From positions 1-7,150 of the forward strand of contig USCI01000107.1 in NCBI GenBank assembly GCA_900553255.1: a stretch of 7,150 nt of DNA, in the 5' to 3' direction. Source of the stretch: an uncultured Oscillospiraceae bacterium. Lineage in GTDB: Bacteria > Bacillota > Clostridia > Oscillospirales > Acutalibacteraceae. The position numbers were made by a program, and so were the translations under genes. Below, in pieces: positions 4,532 through 7,150 of the stretch; the first letter of the stretch is position 1; the number at the start of each line of letters is the position of its first letter. The notes below the pieces were generated by a model that saw only the letters and a program-made list of their open reading frames with translations, did not search any database and was not told the DNA's origin.

Positions 4532-6745
4532 ATGGAATATCAGCTGAAAAAATTCCAAAGCGACGCCGTCCTGCGTTTGTATGAAGCTATGCAGCAGTCC
4601 GGGCGGAATATCGTGCTCAAAAGTCCGACCGGAAGCGGCAAAACCCTTATACTGACCCGCTTTATGGAAATGTACGGCCGGGCACACCCGGAGGTGGTGT
4701 TTGTCTGGCTCACCCCCGGCGCCGGCGGTCTCGAGGAGCAGAGCAAGAGCAAAATGGACCGCTATGTCCGTGATGCGCACACCAAGCTGCTCGACGATGT
4801 GATGACCGAGGGCTTTGCCGGCGGCGATGCCTGTTTCATCAACTGGGAAAAGCTGACCAAAACCGGCAATAACGCCCTCAAGGAAAGTGAACACACCAAC
4901 TTTGTCGAGCATGTGGAAATGGCAATGGCCCAGGGACTTCGCTTTGTTGTGCTGGTGGATGAAAGCCACCATAACAATACGATCAAAGCCGATGCGCTGC
5001 TTTCGCTTTTCCACACCGAAAAAATCATCCGCTGTTCCGCCACGCCCCGCCTTACGGAGGAGGCGACGATGATCGAGGTGGACGAAAGGGATGTCATCCT
5101 CTCCGGCCTGATCAAAAGCCTCCTCGTGATCAACGAGGACTTTCCCTCCCATATCCATGCGGACAGCCAGATTGCGTATCTGCTCACCCGCGCGCTCGAT
5201 AAGCAGCGGCAGCTGCGCCGCGCGTATCTGTCCCGCGGCCTGGAGATCAACCCGCTGATTCTCATCCAGCTGCCCAATAAGGCGGAATTCATGCAGCAGG
5301 ATGTGGAGGGCTTTCTGGAAAAGCAGGACATCACCCGCATCAATAACCGCCTGGCCATATGGCTTTCCAATCAGCACGAAAACCTGGAAGCGATCGAAAG
5401 GAATGACGCGGAGCCTGTCGCGCTGATCATGAAGCAGGCGGTCGCCACCGGCTGGGACTGTCCGCGGGCGCAGATTCTGGTCAAGCTGCGCAGCAATATG
5501 GAGGATGTCTTTGAGGTGCAGACCATCGGCCGGATCCGCCGCATGCCGGAAGGCCGGCATTATGCGAGCGATCTGCTCGACAGCTGCTATCTGTACACCT
5601 TTGACACCAAATTCACCCAGGGGGTCCGCCAGCAGCTGAGCCGGCTGGCGGTTGACGCTTGTACGCTCACGCTGAAACCGGAGTATCAAACGGTCGAGCT
5701 CACCAGCGAGCAGAAAAAACAAATATCGGTCGGCCGCGATCCGCAGCAGATGCTCAAGGTGATCCGGCTGTACTTTGAGAAAGCGGCCGGCGTCGGCAGC
5801 AATATGAAGGAGAATCAGAAGCGGCTGGAGCTCAGCGGCTTCACCTTCCGCACCGACGTCACGTGGTCCTTCTCTTCCGGGGAAATCCGGCTGCTCGAGA
5901 GAATCGATTCGCAGAAGCTGAACCGGGTAGAAGCCGACGAGCGGATCAACACCCACCTGCACGGCAGAGAGTACCACCATCAGGTTGCCCGGTTTGGGCT
6001 GGATCTTGGTATTCCGTACCAGGCCATGAACACGATCCTCGGCAGGCTGTTCAGCAGCCGTGTCCCCTCGCCGCTCAAAATCCTGCCGCTGGAGGTAAAG
6101 GAGCTTTATGCGTTTGTGATCAATAACGCTGCGCTGCTGCGGCAATACCTGCGCGAGGCCATGGCGGTGCAGCTGGATCAGCTCCAGCTGCAGGCGGCGG
6201 ACATTTCCAAGGTCGCCTTCCACATCCCGCAGACCACGGTGTTCACGTACAGCAGCACCGCCATGGCACAGATGGTTATGGAAAAAAATGTTTATGAAGG
6301 CTATCTTGCCTCTGCCAAACCCCGTTCGACCGGAGAATGCCGCTTCGAAGAATACTGCAACGATAAACACCATACCTCCATCCGGTGGTTTTATAAAAAC
6401 GGCGATAAGGGCAGCGAATATTTTTCCATTGTCTATCAGGACAATGCCGGCTACCAGAGATGCTTTTTTCCCGACTACCTGATCGGCGTGGACGCGGGAA
6501 ACGGGGAAACCGAAACCTGGATCATCGAAATCAAGGGCGGCTTTACCCGCCAGGGAGGCAGCGAGGATGTCGACAGCTATTCTCCCAAAAAATTTGCCGA
6601 GCTCAAACGTTACTGCCAGGAATACAACATGAAGGCCGGCTGGGTGCGCGAGGATAAGGATTCCACCCGTCTGCTGATCAATACCGACTCCTACAGTGAG
6701 GATCCTCATAAAGGCTGGCAGCTTTTATCCGAAGTGCTGCCGTAA
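4532..6745 (+). CDS. res: Type III restriction-modification system, Res subunit (superfamily 2 helicase-nuclease)
   Basis: Res uses ATP to move along DNA and, in complex with Mod, cuts near unmethylated sites. The 737-residue protein has the complete helicase set: SPTGSGKT (31-38, Walker A), VDESHH (142-147, motif II), CSATP (168-172, motif III), KQAVATGWDCPRAQ (301-314, motif V) and QTIGRIRRMPE (330-340, motif VI). Near the C-terminus PDYLIG (647-652) and EIKGG (666-670) fit the PD-(D/E)xK nuclease of type III Res. It is shorter than the enterobacterial EcoP1I/EcoP15I Res proteins (about 970 residues), yet no motif is missing. An in-frame TGA at 4520-4522 rules out an upstream start. The gap from mod is 46 nt with no clear promoter, so the two are probably cotranscribed. 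Confidence 0.96.
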   Translation: MEYQLKKFQSDAVLRLYEAMQQSGRNIVLKSPTGSGKTLILTRFMEMYGRAHPEVVFVWLTPGAGGLEEQSKSKMDRYVRDAHTKLLDDVMTEGFAGGDACFINWEKLTKTGNNALKESEHTNFVEHVEMAMAQGLRFVVLVDESHHNNTIKADALLSLFHTEKIIRCSATPRLTEEATMIEVDERDVILSGLIKSLLVINEDFPSHIHADSQIAYLLTRALDKQRQLRRAYLSRGLEINPLILIQLPNKAEFMQQDVEGFLEKQDITRINNRLAIWLSNQHENLEAIERNDAEPVALIMKQAVATGWDCPRAQILVKLRSNMEDVFEVQTIGRIRRMPEGRHYASDLLDSCYLYTFDTKFTQGVRQQLSRLAVDACTLTLKPEYQTVELTSEQKKQISVGRDPQQMLKVIRLYFEKAAGVGSNMKENQKRLELSGFTFRTDVTWSFSSGEIRLLERIDSQKLNRVEADERINTHLHGREYHHQVARFGLDLGIPYQAMNTILGRLFSSRVPSPLKILPLEVKELYAFVINNAALLRQYLREAMAVQLDQLQLQAADISKVAFHIPQTTVFTYSSTAMAQMVMEKNVYEGYLASAKPRSTGECRFEEYCNDKHHTSIRWFYKNGDKGSEYFSIVYQDNAGYQRCFFPDYLIGVDAGNGETETWIIEIKGGFTRQGGSEDVDSYSPKKFAELKRYCQEYNMKAGWVREDKDSTRLLINTDSYSEDPHKGWQLLSEVLP

Positions 6746-6753
6746 AAGCAAGG

Positions 6754-6779
6754 CTGCCGCACAGGCGGCAGGCCGCCTG
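6754..6779 (+). repeat. Two overlapping, mutually exclusive 7-bp stem-loops just after res
   Basis: CTGCCGC (6754-6760) pairs with GCGGCAG (6765-6771) around ACAG. CAGGCGG (6762-6768) pairs with CCGCCTG (6773-6779) around CAGG. The arms share bases 6762-6771, so only one can form at a time. The structure begins 8 nt after the res stop codon. No T-run follows, so it is not a standard terminator and might instead protect the 3' end of the mRNA. Confidence 0.45.
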
Positions 6780-6860
6780 GTTCTAAAGCGGGCTGCATCT
6801 ATGTCCTTAAAGCATTCCGGCCGTGCCGTATGAAATTCCTTCCCGCGCAAATGCCCTGTC

Positions 6861-6897
6861 GCCAAAGCTCCCCCGGGTGCCACCGGTGACCTTTGGC
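6861..6897. repeat. Long stem-loop in the post-res tract
   Basis: GCCAAAG (6861-6867) pairs with CTTTGGC (6891-6897). Inside, CCGG (6873-6876) pairs with CCGG (6883-6886) around a 6-nt loop. No T-run follows on either strand. Confidence 0.5.
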
Positions 6898-6912
6898 TCA
6901 GGGGATCAAAAA

Positions 6913-6939
6913 GGGGTGTTGCCAAACAAAGCAACCCCC
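6913..6939. repeat. Stem-loop with one bulged base
   Basis: GGGG and GTTG (6913-6916, 6918-6921) pair with CAAC and CCCC (6932-6939), leaving T6917 bulged, around a 10-nt A-rich loop. No T-run follows on the plus strand. On the minus strand the stem is followed by the complement of ATCAAAAA, which has a short T-run, so weak leftward termination is possible. Confidence 0.45.
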
Positions 6940-6953
6940 TCTGGAAAACCGCT

Positions 6954-6983
6954 TGCGGGCCACGAACAGTGGCCCGCATTTTT
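6954..6983 (+). terminator. Rho-independent terminator downstream of res
   Basis: TGCGGGCCAC (6954-6963) pairs perfectly with GTGGCCCGCA (6969-6978) around GAACA, followed by TTTTT (6979-6983). This is the first good plus-strand terminator after res, about 210 nt past its stop codon, and probably ends the mod-res transcript. Confidence 0.82.
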
Positions 6984-6990
6984 GTAGCGT

Positions 6991-7015
6991 AAAACCACTG
7001 GCTAGGCCAGTGGTT
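6991..7015 (-). terminator. Perfect 10-bp hairpin, likely minus-strand terminator or element-end hairpin
   Basis: AACCACTGGC (6993-7002) pairs perfectly with GCCAGTGGTT (7006-7015) around TAG. Read on the minus strand, the 3' arm continues to TTTT (6994-6991), so it suits a leftward transcript. On the plus strand the T-run is poor. A compact perfect hairpin like this is also seen near the ends of IS200/IS605-type elements; no transposase lies in the window. Confidence 0.5.
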
Positions 7016-7038
7016 CAAAAGAGCCTAAGGCGATAAGG

Positions 7039-7066
7039 TAGACAGAAAAACTCCCTTTGCTAAAAT
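7039..7066 (+). promoter_or_regulatory. Candidate rightward promoter near the right edge
   Basis: TAGACA (7039-7044) is five-sixths of the -35 consensus. After a 16-nt spacer comes TAAAAT (7061-7066), preceded by TGC to give an extended -10. Start would fall near 7073. It would drive a gene or RNA whose body lies beyond the window. Confidence 0.45.
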
Positions 7067-7150
7067 GAGAATGCGGTCTGCCAACTGCATTCGAAATGGC
7101 ACTGTAAAGAAAAAATGAAGAAATAGGACCCGAAAGCACAAAAAGGGTCT

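Larger units (their letters stand above)
6746..7150. other. Noncoding, hairpin-rich tract at the right edge
   Basis: No convincing gene is present in these 405 bases. The tract contains successive stem-loops at 6754-6779, 6861-6897, 6913-6939, 6954-6978 and 6993-7015, then weaker ones at 7069-7092 (GAATGC/GCATTC) and 7126-7150 (GGACCC/GGGTCT with one G-U pair). From about 7016 onward the sequence becomes clearly A+T-richer than the genes. All three minus-strand frames are open from the right edge to stops at 7060-7062, 7025-7027 and 7002-7004, so the end of a leftward gene is not excluded. The tract may be an accessory boundary or the end of a mobile or repeated element. Confidence 0.6.

Noticed and set aside
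4475..6709. 744-residue open frame on the minus strand opposite res
   Set aside because: It lies wholly opposite a gene with full helicase and nuclease motifs, shows no recognisable domain, and long antisense frames are common in G+C-rich coding DNA.
6725..7018. 97-residue open frame on the minus strand after res
   Set aside because: It runs through five stem-loops and a terminator, has no ribosome binding site worth noting and no recognisable domain; more likely noncoding.
7065..7118. 17-codon frame MRMRSANCIRNGTVKKK near the right edge
   Set aside because: Its ATG overlaps the proposed -10 box, so it would lie upstream of the predicted transcript start, and it has no Shine-Dalgarno sequence.

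Overview
The window looks like a G+C-rich member of the Firmicutes (Clostridia, perhaps Oscillospiraceae-like). The reasons are the rpsF-ssb-rpsR gene order, strong AAGGAGG-type ribosome binding sites, the zinc-binding (C+) form of ribosomal protein S18, and near-consensus sigma-A promoters. The taxonomic call is inference; the gene identities are firm.

Layout. Positions 1-1137 hold a leftward ribosomal/replication operon, rpsF (S6), ssb (single-strand DNA-binding protein) and rpsR (S18), closed by a strong stem-loop terminator at 31-62. Its promoter (1224-1252, minus strand) is followed by an RNA leader of about 80 nt. That leader contains a hairpin with CCG in its loop and is a good candidate for the S6:S18 autoregulatory site. 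Back to back with it is the plus-strand promoter (1283-1311) of prfB (release factor 2, 1405-2529). This prfB is a continuous frame without the programmed frameshift found in many bacteria, and it ends at a perfect 17-bp stem terminator (2543-2580).

Positions 2707-6745 hold a complete, apparently intact type III restriction-modification system. It has an extended -10 promoter, mod (adenine methyltransferase with target recognition, 2767-4485) and res (helicase-nuclease, 4532-6745), with a 46-nt gap between the genes. Mod has a strong ribosome binding site. Res has a weak, distant one set among two mutually exclusive small hairpins, which could keep Res synthesis below Mod. Mod alone methylates one strand of a short asymmetric site; Mod plus Res translocates on and cleaves unmethylated DNA.

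Positions 6746-7150 contain no convincing gene. They hold a chain of stem-loops, a good plus-strand terminator (6954-6983), a perfect 10-bp hairpin (6993-7015) that would work best as a minus-strand terminator, a plausible promoter (7039-7066), and a lower-G+C tail with two further hairpins that runs off the window. This tract resembles the edge of a mobile or dispersed element, but its identity cannot be proved here.

No clearly novel system is visible. The most interesting points are the structured noncoding tail, the rpsF leader, the prfB start region (frameshift lost, with a tiny overlapping frame ending in UGA) and the mod-res junction.
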